From: Palaemon carinicauda
Lineage: Eukaryota > Arthropoda > Malacostraca > Decapoda > Palaemonidae
Assembly (NCBI RefSeq): GCF_036898095.1
Contig: NC_090766.1
Coordinates: forward strand, 31,834,972-31,898,971
Length of the DNA stretch: 64,000 nucleotides
Reading direction: 5' to 3'
Shown here: in pieces, positions 11,061-21,440 of the stretch
How positions within the stretch are numbered: position 1 is the stretch's first letter
Layout: each line of letters opens with the position of its first letter
Program-made: the position numbers and the translations under genes
The notes under the pieces: model-generated
Database searches by the model: none
Seen by the model: the letters and a program-made list of their open reading frames with translations, nothing else
What the model was told of the DNA's origin: nothing

Positions 11061-12480
11061 TGTGAACCATCCTCTTGAGAGCCAAAAGAAGGCCACTAGA
11101 GTCACCTGGTCCCTTCGTGTGACACAAACTTTGTATCACCTTGTAAAGGACATTGAACGGTGGATAAACGTACACTTCCAAATTGGACCAGACTAACAGG
11201 AAAGCGTCTATGTGGACTGCTTCGAGGTCTGGCACTGGAGAGCAGTAAGATTCTAGTCTCTTTATCTGCGAAGTCGCGAATAGGTCTATACAAGGATGAC
11301 ACCAAAGTCGCCACAGATTCTTGCAGACTTCTCGATGGAGTGTCCATTCTCCAGCTGAGGCTGTCTGCCATACGTTCTTCTCACCTCGAATGAACCTTGT
11401 TAGAAGGATTACATTCTTCTCCTTTACCCAGATGAGAAGACTCCTCGCAGTCCCGTAAAGGGACCTCGAGTGGGTTCCGCCTTGCTTGGAAATGAAACGC
11501 AAATCTGTGGTGTTATCGGCATTGACCCACACCACTTTGTTCCAAACTGACCCTTCAAAGCTTTTTTGAGGGCCAACTGGACTGTCAACAGTTCCTCTGT
11601 ATGATGAGGAAGCTCTTCTGATCCTCTGTCCATAGTCCCCAAGCTTCCAACTGTCCAGTGTTGCTCCCACTCCAAGACCGAGGCGTCGGGACACAACACA
11701 AGGTCTGAGTTCCTCTGTTCAAAGAGGTGACTTTCTGGAAGTTTGACCGGATCATTCTACCACTGAAAGCAACTTTTTATGGCATCCGAAAAGGGATGCA
11801 TACGACTCTAGATCCTCTCCTTGTCCCAAAATGATTGAGGTTGAATTGGAGAGGACAAAATAAATCACACAAGGACAATAGCTTCTAGCTTCTGACTGGC
11901 CGGGAAACGAACCCTGGTCCAGGGAAACGAACCCTGGTCCAGGAAAACTAGGATGAACAGTGACATATCAATGGTCACAAAGAAAAACTCAGCCTTCCCA
12001 GGGAAACACCCTGTCCCAACGAGGAGAGGGTTCCCAACATACTCGTCCACTTCCTCGCAGAACACTTCTGTATCTTTAGAAAAGATTGCAGTTTCAAGAT
12101 GACTTGCTCCGTTCTTAGGGGAGACGTAAAAGCCCGAAAAAACTTGACTCTGAATTACCATCCTTAAATAAAATATCTTTGTGATGGTGTCAGAAGAGAC
12201 TTGTCTTATTGACAAGAAGACCCAATTCTTCTGATGGGTTCAACGTTATCTGAAGATCCTTCACGTAGATCGTAAGAATGAGCTCTGAGAAGCCAATTGT
12301 CCAGATACAGGGAGGCTCTGATGTCTCTTGAGTGTAGTATTCTGCTACATTTAGCATAAGTTACATGAACATTCGAGGGGCGGAGCTGAGACCAAAACAC
12401 AAGGCCCAAAACTGACACACTTCCTCCTCGTAAACAAACCTCAGATAAAGTTTGAATGCATAGTCTGCCTCTTAGACTCC
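11029..12480 (-). pseudogene. DIRS RT-RNase H-methylase-like remnant (C)
   Basis: The frame at 11694-11029 carries the end of RNase H (VNADNTTDLRFISKQGGTH) and the methylase-like segment CIDLFATSQIKRLESYCSP, then DAFLLVW and VYPPFNVLYKV. RT palm pieces (12418-11865) contain the catalytic box as YLDNW, so the second Asp is replaced by Asn. The upstream RT fingers and the first Asp box are deleted near 12460, where YLRF-region sequence joins the gag-proximal DLSPR region. A 22 bp direct duplication (gaaacgaaccctggtccagg, twice) lies at about 11909-11942. Confidence 0.75.
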
Positions 12481-13095
12481 TCTCTAGATCTGGGAGAGAG
12501 ATCTATTGGAGCTAAAATTAAAGGAGGTTTCCCTATAAAAGGAAATTATAATCCTCCTTCAGAAGATGTACTGACCAAAGGTCTGCCCCCCTCTTCTCCC
12601 AAGATTGACAGAAGTTGTGTAGTCTGGCTCTACTGCCTGAAGGCGAAAGCATTCAGATTCTGCTTCGCCCTGCCCTCGGGTCTGGAGCTACCCTGCTGGG
12701 AGTCTTCCCTCGAAAAGCCTGAGAAAACTTCGGAAAAGGAGTTTCTTCCTTTGGTTTGCAGCTAGAGAAGGAAGATGATAAACCTTTCTTGCCATTTCCG
12801 AAACCAAATCTTGGTTGGCCTTTGGGTAACGCAGAAGAAAACTCTCTAATCAACTCTATTCAAACAGAGAGGAAGACAGATGTAAAAAGCAATTCTATTC
12901 TGAAAGGTAGTAACCCCAAGAGACAGAAACAAACACCTCTGAGCTCTTTCTAAAGGATCACTGCTTGAGAAAGGTGTTGCCAACTCATTAGATCCATCTC
13001 GTAAAGCATAATCCATACAGGACATGAGGTGGATGATACTCAGGAACTCCCAAGCCGGGAAATGTTGGAGCAAATGTTTAATGTTGACCAGACTG

Positions 13096-13231
13096 ACATG
13101 AGTCTTTTCATCATTTATTTATTTCCTTATTTCCTTTCCTCACTGGGCTATTTTTTCCTATTGGAGCCCTTGGGCTTATAGCATCTTTCTTTTCCAAGGA
13201 TTGTAGCTTGGCTAGTAATAATAATAATAAT
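13096..13231 (-). mobile_element. Short interspersed element with (TAA/TTA)n tail
   Basis: Read on the minus strand it starts after the (TTA)n tail with actagccaagctacaatcc, continues through gctataagcccaagggctcc and agcccagtgaggaaagg, and ends in aaataaataaatgatgaaaa. It interrupts C gag sequence that is contiguous in A2. The hexamer accaga lies on both sides (about 13086 and 13243) and may be the target duplication. I believe this sequence is a common crustacean non-LTR 3' end or SINE, from memory and not verified here. Confidence 0.6.
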
Positions 13232-13782
13232 AATCTCGTACCAGATACAAGATCTAGAGGCCAGTCTATTCAGAGGTAAAAAGAAAGCTGCCTTTCCTTG
13301 GTCCTTCTCCATTGTTGACCTGGCTAGAACCATCTTGGTAACAAAGAGACTTCTTCGACGCCTTCCCAAGTGTAAATTCAGAGGGTGGCGACCGTGGAGC
13401 AACAAGCACAAAATAATCTGGAAACTCATCATTAAAAACTTTCATGAATTTCTTAATCAACTGAAGGACGAAAGGACTTAGGATCTTCTCCTTCTGATAA
13501 TCTCAAATAATTCAACAGGAGAAAAAAGATCGTCTATGTCTTCCTCTGACAATGATCTAACAGAAGTAGTGACGTTTTATTGATCAGGATACATCTCTTT
13601 AAGGTCCTGACTTCTGGCGTCAAGGGAACCCAGATCACTGCCTCTGTCGCCGTGCTGTTCTAAGGCTAGACGCTCGATAAAAACATCCTTGATCTCGACA
13701 TTCGATTCAACTAGTGTCACCACGAAGTCCGAGGTTCTCATGTTCAATGTCATGCCTCGAGCTAGATCTTTGATGTCAAGCG

Positions 13783-14110
13783 TCCTGAAAGACGTGGCGC
13801 CGAGCGTCTTGAAAGACAAGGTGCCTAGCATCCTGTAAGACGTGGCGCCGAGCGTCCTGAAAGACGTGGCGCCAAGCGTCCTGAAAGACGTGGCGCCAAG
13901 CGTCCTGAAAGACGTGGCGCCAAGCGTCCTGAAAGACGTGGCGCCAAGCGTCCTGAAAGACGTGGCGCCAAGCGTCCTGTAAGGTGCGCCGAGCGTCCTG
14001 TAAGACATGGCGCCAAGCAGCCAACAGAGCGAGCGTCCTGGAAGACGAGGCACTGAGCGTCCTGAAAGACATGGCGCCGAGCGTCCTGAAAGACATGGCG
14101 CCGAGCATTC
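13783..14110. repeat. 24 bp minisatellite in C gag (~13 units)
   Basis: The unit gagcgtcctgaaagacgtgg plus cgcc repeats about 13 times. The central five or six units are nearly identical and the outer ones diverged. On the minus strand it encodes an 8-residue repeat of the form LGATSFRT. It occupies the gag position where A and B have unrelated repeats. Confidence 0.9.
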
Positions 14111-14711
14111 TAGCAAAATGATCTTCATTACGCCGCTCGGCGCGTTCGGTTTAATGACTTCCGTTCAGAAGGTTCTCATGGCCGACTGGCGCTCTGGGAC
14201 AAAAACCGTGTCTATGTTGGTTCATAAGCATTGCTATTATCAGCGAATATCTAAGACTTACAGTATTGCTATTATCAGCATATGTGATGCAATGCAAGAC
14301 TCTAACAGCTGTGTTAGTAGCTTGACGTCCAACGCTCTTTGACTTTCCCATGGCAAGGGCGAGCGTTCTGGGAACGTCAACAGGAATGCTCGAAGAGATG
14401 TCTGCTCGGAAGCTAATGCTTCTCGTTTCCTTTCCCTGATCAACATTCCTTCTCCCTGGGGTTGGGGAGCTTGGAAGAGGTCTAAGGCTAGGTTAACGAC
14501 GGGTCCGAGCAGACGCATCCTCCACTTTGCTGAATAAATTCACTGCACTGAAACTTGCACTTTTAAACTCTAACACAAAAGACCATAATTAGTCCTACCC
14601 GTTGTGAGAGATCTTACTCTTCTGCTAAGGGCTTGAATGAGAATACAATATCGTTTCTAGTTCTTGTTATATAAATTGTAACAAAATATTTTTTATTAAA
14701 TATTAAACTGA

Positions 14712-14842
14712 TATTTTCATTGTAAAATAAATGTTTGAACACACTCACCCGGTAGTTAAATATAACTACCGGTAAAGTTAAATGTTATAAATACTTACAC
14801 GGTAGTTACATATAACTACCAGGAAAGCTATATGTTATATGA
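14712..14842. repeat. Two tandem hairpins made only of DIRS-type termini
   Basis: The first (14712-14788) joins a left-type outer end (attttcattgtaaaataaat, compare 53602) ending in gttaaatataactac to a right-type end (accggtaaagttaaatgtta). The second (14787-14842) repeats the arrangement with an acttacacggtagtta arm and a taactaccaggaaagcta arm. The element interior is missing entirely from both. Confidence 0.65.
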
Positions 14843-15570
14843 TTAAAATGAACAGATATAAGAATAACACATAAATATATGTAACCAACGCTTAATACAA
14901 TTGGAACAGTGAACCCTCGTTTATCGCGGTAGATAGGTTCCAGACGCGGGCGCGATAGGTGAAAATCCGCGAAGTAGTGACAGCATATTTACCTATTTAT
15001 TTAACATGTATATTCGGACTTTTAAAACCTTCCCTTATACGTAGTACTGTTAACAAACCACCCTTTAATGTACAGAACACTTAATGCATGTACTACAGCA
15101 CCCTAAACTAAAACAGGCACAAATATTAAAGGCGATTTTATATCATGTGTTTCCTAAACACCTAAAAAGCACGATAAAAAATGGCAACCAATGTTTTGTT
15201 TACGTTCATCTCTGATCATAATGAAGAAACAAACTCATTTAGTGTACAGTACACATATATAGGTTAGTTTTTGCATCGATTATATTGATTATACAGTACT
15301 GTATGTTGATTTTTTTATTACCAATGTTTTAGTTTACATATTTTTCTTAGGACTTCCAAATGAAATCTTTTTCTTTATGACGCCGCCTGAAACGACGGCG
15401 TGTACGCTCAGTAAACAACCACGCTCAGAACAAACAAGGCATTTAACGCGCATGATGATAGTGATAAATAATGATACAGTACATACAGTATTTACAGTAA
15501 AAGCATTTACAAAATATGTTACCTTACAAATATAAATCATACAGTACTTGTACGTAGCAAAGCAGGAAAA

Positions 15571-15576
<6 letters not shown>

Positions 15577-15648
<72 letters not shown>
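15577..15648. repeat. (GA)n microsatellite inside T1
   Basis: A pure GA dinucleotide tract, about 36 units, in the 3' noncoding part of the transposon. Confidence 0.95.
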
Positions 15649-15652
<4 letters not shown>

Positions 15653-15921
15653 TTTACGTACGAATGTAAATTTTAAACAAAAAAAATATGATAGGTTACA
15701 ACATGTAGACTTTTAAAACCTTCCCTTTAACTTAATGCATACAGTACGTACATTACTAAACTATAAAACAGGTTAAAGTAAAAAATAAAGATTGTTACTG
15801 TACTCACCACGAAAGAAGTTCAAGAAAAACTTGAATGACGATGGCGATGAATTTGCTGCACAGTAGAAATGATGATGATGAAGCTGATGATGTGTTCTAC
15901 TGTGCAGTCAATGATAGTATT

Positions 15922-17790
15922 TTACGTCTCTTCAGACGGAGGTGCCTTTTCCTGGGACACCTCTTCAACTTCTTCAATTTCTTCCGAAGGCGTACTAGCA
16001 GGAGGAACTGGCTCTTTTTTGCGAGGCTGGAAGAACATTGTGATCGGAAGTTGTTGCCGCTGCTTCTTTTTTCGATCCAAGAGCATCCTGTAGGGAGTCA
16101 TGATGTCATCGACCTTATTTGAGAATTGCATCGAGCGAACCATATCCTCGTCCCACTCTTGTAACATTTCTTTCGCCTCCTTCATATGGTTGCAGAACTT
16201 GGCAAGCCGTTCTAATGTTAAGCCCGTTTCTTCGACATTTTCTTGGGTCTCTTCCTGGGCACCCTCACTCTCTTCCTCACTTGCCGATTTCGTCAGGTCT
16301 TCGAGGTCTGCGTCAGTTAGGGGCTGGGAATGGCAGTCCAACAACTCGTCGACGTCTTCAGTCGTCATGTCGCCAAACCCGTCACCCCCAATTATGGCAG
16401 CCAACTGCACAGATTTCCGTATTGCAGAGTGTTGGATTTCCGACGGAGTAAATCCCTTGTCGTCGTAAACAATCTCGGGCCACAACTTCTTCCAGCTCGC
16501 ATTCACGGTTGCAGGTTTCATCTCTTGAAGTGCCTTTTGAATATTCTGCAGGCACGTGGCTATGGTGTACTGCCGCCAGTACGCCTTCAAGTTGAAATCT
16601 TCATCCTCGTCATCTTGGGCAGCATCTACACACGCAACGAGGTCCGCCAAGGTATTCTTCGTGTAGAGGGCCTTGAACGCCCTGATAACCCCCTGGTCCA
16701 TCGGTTGAATTAATGACGTGGTGTTGGGTGGCAGGAACTCAACCTGAACGCCCTCACGCGACAGGTCAGTTGCGTGTCCACCAGCGTTATCCATAAGGAG
16801 AAGGATCTTGAATGGCAAGCCCTTCTCTAAGAGATATTCATGGACTTGCGGGATGAAACACTGGTGGAACCAGTTGGAGGTCAGCATCTTCGTAATCCAT
16901 GCTTTTTGATTATGCATCCAGTACACGGGAAGGAGATTCTTATTTTTATTTTTCAAAGCGCGAGGATTTTTCGACTTATAAATAAGCCCCGGCTTTAGCA
17001 AAAATCCAGCAGCATTGCCACACATCACGAGGGTAACGCGATCCTTGAATGCCTTAAAGCCAGAGGCTTTGGCTTCCTCTTTGAACAGGAAAGTTCGCGA
17101 CGGCATTCTCTTCCAAAACAAGCCGGTTTCATCCATATTAAACACTTGTTCCGGCTTGTATCCACCTTCAGCGATAATGTTCTTGAAAGTCTGGTTCACG
17201 TAAGTTTCAGCAGCGGCAGTGTCAGCGGAAGCAGACTCCCCATGCAGGGAAACGCTTTTCAGGGCGAAGCGTTTCTGAAACTTCGCGAACCATCCTTTGC
17301 TGGCGGAAAAACGTTGTTTCTGACGCTGGGAATCAGTGGAGGTCCCTGGTTGAGGATCATCTACATCATCATCTTCTTCAGCATGGTCGCCATCGTCGTC
17401 ATGAGGTTCCTTTGCCACAAAATTCTCATACAAGCTCAAAGCCTTTGTTCGGATGGTGTTCGTATCCAACGCTATGTTCTTCTTCCGACAGTCGGCAATC
17501 CACACAGCTAAAGCACCTTCCATGCGTACGATCGTTTTATTACGCGTTGTAACGACTCGCTTCGCTGATCTGCTAAAGGTGATTGCAGCAGTCTTTCTAA
17601 TGTTCGCCTCGTCCTTCTTGATGTAGCGAACGGTGGATTCGTTGATGCCAAAATGGCGGCCGGCGGCCGCGTAACTTCTACCATCTTTTAACATGTCGAG
17701 AAGCGTAACCTTCTCAGCTATCGTCATCATCCTTCGGTGGCGTTTAGGCTCACTACCAGCCTTACTAGAAGCAGAACGCTTGGGAGGCAT
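15922..17790 (-). CDS. Tigger/pogo-type DDE transposase, intact (622 residues)
   Basis: This is a cut-and-paste transposase of the Tc1/mariner superfamily, pogo/Tigger branch, acting in the nucleus on its own terminal repeats. The N-terminus (about 1-60) has a Psq-like helix-turn-helix (TIAEKVTLLDMLKDG, then FGINESTVRYIKK). A CENP-B-like second DNA-binding domain (about 75-185) includes an acidic linker and GWFAKFQKRF. The catalytic DDE domain shows Asp220 in FNMDETGLFW, Asp334 in LLMDNAGGH and Asp365 in PMDQGVIRAFK, spacing DD30D, as expected for Tigger. The C-terminal ~150 residues are acidic and low complexity. The start ATG (MPPKRSAS) is the first in frame and gives the usual N-terminus. 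No stop or frameshift interrupts the reading frame, so the protein could be active. The alternative, a domesticated gene, is less likely because the terminal repeats are still present. Confidence 0.93.
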   Translation of the reverse strand: MPPKRSASSKAGSEPKRHRRMMTIAEKVTLLDMLKDGRSYAAAGRHFGINESTVRYIKKDEANIRKTAAITFSRSAKRVVTTRNKTIVRMEGALAVWIADCRKKNIALDTNTIRTKALSLYENFVAKEPHDDDGDHAEEDDDVDDPQPGTSTDSQRQKQRFSASKGWFAKFQKRFALKSVSLHGESASADTAAAETYVNQTFKNIIAEGGYKPEQVFNMDETGLFWKRMPSRTFLFKEEAKASGFKAFKDRVTLVMCGNAAGFLLKPGLIYKSKNPRALKNKNKNLLPVYWMHNQKAWITKMLTSNWFHQCFIPQVHEYLLEKGLPFKILLLMDNAGGHATDLSREGVQVEFLPPNTTSLIQPMDQGVIRAFKALYTKNTLADLVACVDAAQDDEDEDFNLKAYWRQYTIATCLQNIQKALQEMKPATVNASWKKLWPEIVYDDKGFTPSEIQHSAIRKSVQLAAIIGGDGFGDMTTEDVDELLDCHSQPLTDADLEDLTKSASEEESEGAQEETQENVEETGLTLERLAKFCNHMKEAKEMLQEWDEDMVRSMQFSNKVDDIMTPYRMLLDRKKKQRQQLPITMFFQPRKKEPVPPASTPSEEIEEVEEVSQEKAPPSEET

Positions 17791-18112
17791 TGTAACAGAA
17801 AGTTCAACAAAAAGTTCAACTTAAAACAGTCGCACACAGCACAGATTAAACTTCACAAACTTAAGAACGTCTACTCAGCAATACGCGGAAAGAGAAAGTG
17901 AACGATGCAGCCCCGCGAGAACTTTGATGCTGCGGGTAGAAGATGCGGGCAAAACACCAATCACAGGCTAGATAACAAAACTTGAGTTTTGATTCGTCAT
18001 CTATCAGCGCTTGAACCAATCACAACCCGTCTTATACAGTACTATGGTGCGTTGGTTACTCATAGAAGATGTCCCGCGCACACTGAACGTACGTAGATTA
18101 AGTACAATACCG

Positions 18113-18371
<259 letters not shown>

Positions 18372-18830
18372 TTACAGTATTCGAATTGTGATTTTTGCAA
18401 CAAAGAATATTATTGGATGCAGTACTGTACTACGTACGTATACATACAAAAGATTCATGGAAAAGAAGCACATCCATTACAGTACACACCATTCTAATAT
18501 GGTATGACTGCATCTGATTTGCGTTTCATGTTCGATTTAATTTTACTACGTACTGAATTATCGTATGATCACATTCTCTTTTCGTGTTTTATTTCTTTCT
18601 GTGCTGAATTATATATCATATGTAATGCAATGAACAATCAGTAAGAGCAGATATTACTAATTTAATGGAATTACAGGTAACAAAATATCGTATTTGGTTG
18701 TCTTCAGATTTCGCGGTATTTTCGAATTTTCCGGAAAATCCGCAATATGTATATATATATGGGTTATGGGAAAACCCCGCGAAGTGGTGAATCCGCGATG
18801 GTCGAACCGCGAAGTAGCGAGGGTTCACTA

Positions 18831-19370
18831 TACGTATATGAATATATGACTAATACTAGATTTCCCAATATCGAAAAGAAAATAAACAACGATACAAAGA
18901 CTTGCTGGGACTGCATCGATTGTCATGAGAACTACGCAGCGTAAAATTAACAATACGCTAGTTCTATTTAATCTTTGAAAAGAGATCAATGATTCAAAAG
19001 TACGAATACTAAAAAGACAAATATTTTCTTAAAAATAATATAATCTTTTTATATTAAAAGTTAAATACTTATTGTAAGAAAGAATTCCTTTTCGTTCTTT
19101 ACAAGAAAAGCAAATAAAAGAATTTTGCAAGACATATTACGTAGTACTATGTAGATTACGTCACACGATTGTGACATCATAAAGTTGGCGGAACGTATCT
19201 CCGCCATTATGTAAATAAAAAGTAGGTTCGTTAGTTTAACAGTCAGGGGAAAAAACTCCCAATCCTACCTCTTTTACATGAACACTCAGTAAAAATAAAA
19301 CTCAACCACCGAGGCTAAAAGTAAATTGTACATCACCAAGATACTGTAATTGTAATATGAGAAATTTATA
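18831..19370. other. AT-rich noncoding gap between T1 and B1; no gene seen
   Basis: There is no coding signal or recognised repeat here. It may be leader sequence of group C, but I could not align it to A1 or A2 by eye. A palindrome-like cgtcacacgattgtgacatc lies near 19160. Confidence 0.5.
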
Positions 19371-19706
19371 GATAATTTGTATTTTTCCTAAACATACAAA
19401 CCTTAGCTATTTAAAAAGGGTATTACTTTCAGCGTAGCTGAAATGAGGAGCCATTAGAATTTTAACGAGGGTTTACTACCCCCTCGCTAGTTAGCGAAGG
19501 GGTAGGGGAGGGGTAGCTAGCTACCCCTCCCCCCTCACACACCGGTGAACTAGTTCACTTTGCTTAGAGGTAGGACTTCACGGGGGACAGGGCTGGCGGG
19601 CAAGTTTGATTAAATAGCTAAGGTTTGTATGGTTAGGAAAAATACAAATTATCTACGAATTTGTCATTTGTTCCGTAACCGAAATACAAACCACGCTATT
19701 TAAATA
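19371..19706. repeat. B1 left inverted repeat and internal complementary region
   Basis: The first ~230 bp are the inverted copy of the B right end (compare B2 36880-37112), including the gtagctgaaatga and gagccatta blocks. The ICR (about 19609-19706) reads as the complement of the left outer end (ggaaaaatacaaattatcta), then a gaatttgtca spacer, then the complement of the right outer end (tttgttccgtaaccgaaat). Confidence 0.8.
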
Positions 19707-20199
19707 GGGGTGACTTAACCCTTAGGAAGGGTAGTAAGTCCCAGCCGTTACTGGCTTTTGGCTTTTGCCTGGGGACTCAGTATCTGAGTGTGTAGAACTC
19801 GAGATAAGGAGTCCCTGCACCTTGCAAGTACCTTGCTCTGCAAGGACAGCGGCCTACGTAAGCGTGTGTGTGAAGGAATGAAGTGTGACTCGTCCTAGGA
19901 AGTTGACCTGGACTCCATTAGACGGAATTCTAGGTTAGGACGTTCCCAATACCACCTCGTAAGGGTATGGGGGACGCGACCATATTATCTTAATACTAGG
20001 AACACAAGGAAGCATGGTTTACCTGCAGTAGTTTGAGGTCAGCTGTGCAGAGAACCCAGGATGCTGCTTTCCCCAAGAGAGGGGAGGATCAAAAGAATAA
20101 GGGCCAGGCATATCTTTTAATTCATGCAGACTAAAACCGGGTAACAATGCCCTCAACCTTCTGCTGCTTGTCCATTTAGGAGCCTGAGGTTTAAACCAG

Positions 20200-21379
20200 C
20201 TGTTGTGCAGCCAAAAAAGAGCTGATAGAGAACGTATCGAGCCTCCTGTGGGTCACGTCCTGCAGATAGTAGGCTGTGAAGGTCGTTTGACGCTTCCAAA
20301 CCCCTGCTTGTAGAACCTGCGTCACTGAGTAGTTTCTCTTGAATGCCATGGAAGAAGCTATGCCTCTGACATCATGTGCTCTAGGGCGACGTAACGGAGG
20401 AGGGTCTGGATTCAGGGAATTGTGGATGACCTAGCGAATCCATGCTGAGATAGTGTTCTTAGTGACCCTCCTCTTCGTCCTTCCTGTGCTCACAAACAAT
20501 GGTTGCACTCGAGGACGAATTGCGGCTGTTCTCTTAAGATAGAGCCTCAGACTCCTTACTGGGCACAGTAGGAGATGGTCTGGGTCATCTGTTACAGAAC
20601 GGGGATTTGAAAACCGGAAAGAGTCGAACCAGGGGGTCCGGCACTCCAGGATTTCGAGTCTTAGCCACAAACTCAGGGACGAACCTGAACGTTACCTCTA
20701 CCCATCCCCTAAAATGGGCGACTTCATACTAGAGACCATGAAGTTCGCTGACTCACTTTGCCGAGGCCAAAGCAAGTAGGAACCCCGTCTTCCAAGTCAG
20801 GTGGCGATCAGAAGCCTGGCGTAATGGTTCGAACGGAGGTCTCTTAAGAGACCTGAGGACTCGAACCACGCTCCCTGGAGGAGGTCTCACTTCCGACTGA
20901 GGGCAGGTAAGTTCATAACTTCGTATGAGTAGCGAAAGTTCCAGCGAGGAGGAAATATCCATTCCTTTTAGCCTGAAGGCAAGACTTAAGGCTGAGCGAT
21001 AGCCTTTCACTGCTGAGACTGAAAGGCACATCTCTTCCCGCAAATACACGAGAAACTCCGCTATTGCTGGAATAGTGGCATCGAGTGGAGAGATACCACT
21101 TCCACGACACCAACCACAGAAGACTCTCCACTTCGCCAGGTAGACTCCAGCGGATGACTTTCGCAGGTGTCGAGACATCCTTTCTGTAACTTGTTGCGAA
21201 AAGCCTCTCTGTGTGAGGAGATGTTGGATAGTCTCCAGGCGTGAAGCCGCAGCGATGCTACAGCTTTGTGGGAGATGGTGGAGTGTGGTTGCTTGAGTAG
21301 CTCGTGTCGACGAGGGAGTTCTCTCGGGAGTTTCGTCAGGAGCTGCAGAAGGTCCGGGAACCCCACTGCATGATGCCAT
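20200..21379 (-). pseudogene. DIRS tyrosine recombinase (B1)
   Basis: The N-terminal core-binding domain (21379-20753) is open and contains LTQRGFSQQVTERMSRHLR, YLAKWRVFCGWC and the first catalytic box LALASAK. A frameshift near 20710 leads to DDPDHLLLCPVRSLRLYLKR (20670-20431). A TAG at 20431 interrupts the frame, after which the HxxR box (HDVRGIAS) and WKRQTTFTAYYLQDV with the candidate Tyr nucleophile can be read at about 20400-20250. All catalytic residues except those lost to framing are present, so inactivation looks recent. It follows the RNase H frame with a short overlap. Confidence 0.8.
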
Positions 21380-21440
21380 AGCGGACCTACTAAGGTCATT
21401 GACCGGTCGACCAATATTCTGGTTTTGTTGAGCACCCTTC

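Larger units (their letters stand above)
12653..14540 (-). pseudogene. DIRS gag remnant (C)
   Basis: Recognisable A-type gag pieces include GLGNGKKGL and a basic KTPSRVAPDPR region near 12850-12653, the DGSNELATPF block near 13000, and the SPPSEFTLGKASKKS block near 13370. The N-terminal block matching A2's PGRRNVV segment is at 14440-14470. Between the last two lies a 24 bp minisatellite (13783-14110). A short interspersed element interrupts the gag at about 13096-13231. The frame is not continuous. Confidence 0.6.
9492..14600 (-). mobile_element. DIRS-like retrotransposon, group C (decayed A-like copy)
   Basis: It starts with half of an internal complementary region (taaacataagatttacctag then tagttatatatatagctg), homologous to the A2 ICR at 53891. 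The same minus-strand order as A follows: YR (9902-11060), RNase H and RT (11029-12480), gag (12653-14540). Many stops, frameshifts and deletions make it the oldest-looking DIRS copy. Its left inverted repeat is absent, because B3's right end abuts the ICR. The simplest reading is that B3 inserted into C. A probable right end of this group is at 33185-33402, on the far side of T1 and B1. Positions 9541-9901 are 3' noncoding sequence related to 53941-54314. Confidence 0.75.

Noticed and set aside
13776..14108. Separate repeat-protein genes in three frames
   Set aside because: The 24 bp minisatellite is open in several frames at once. Only its place in gag is supported.
13783..14110. CRISPR-like array
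   Set aside because: Contiguous tandem units without unique spacers, in a eukaryotic transposon gene.
16100..17511. Plus-strand frames opposite the Tigger transposase
   Set aside because: They are shadows of the intact minus-strand gene with no domain of their own.
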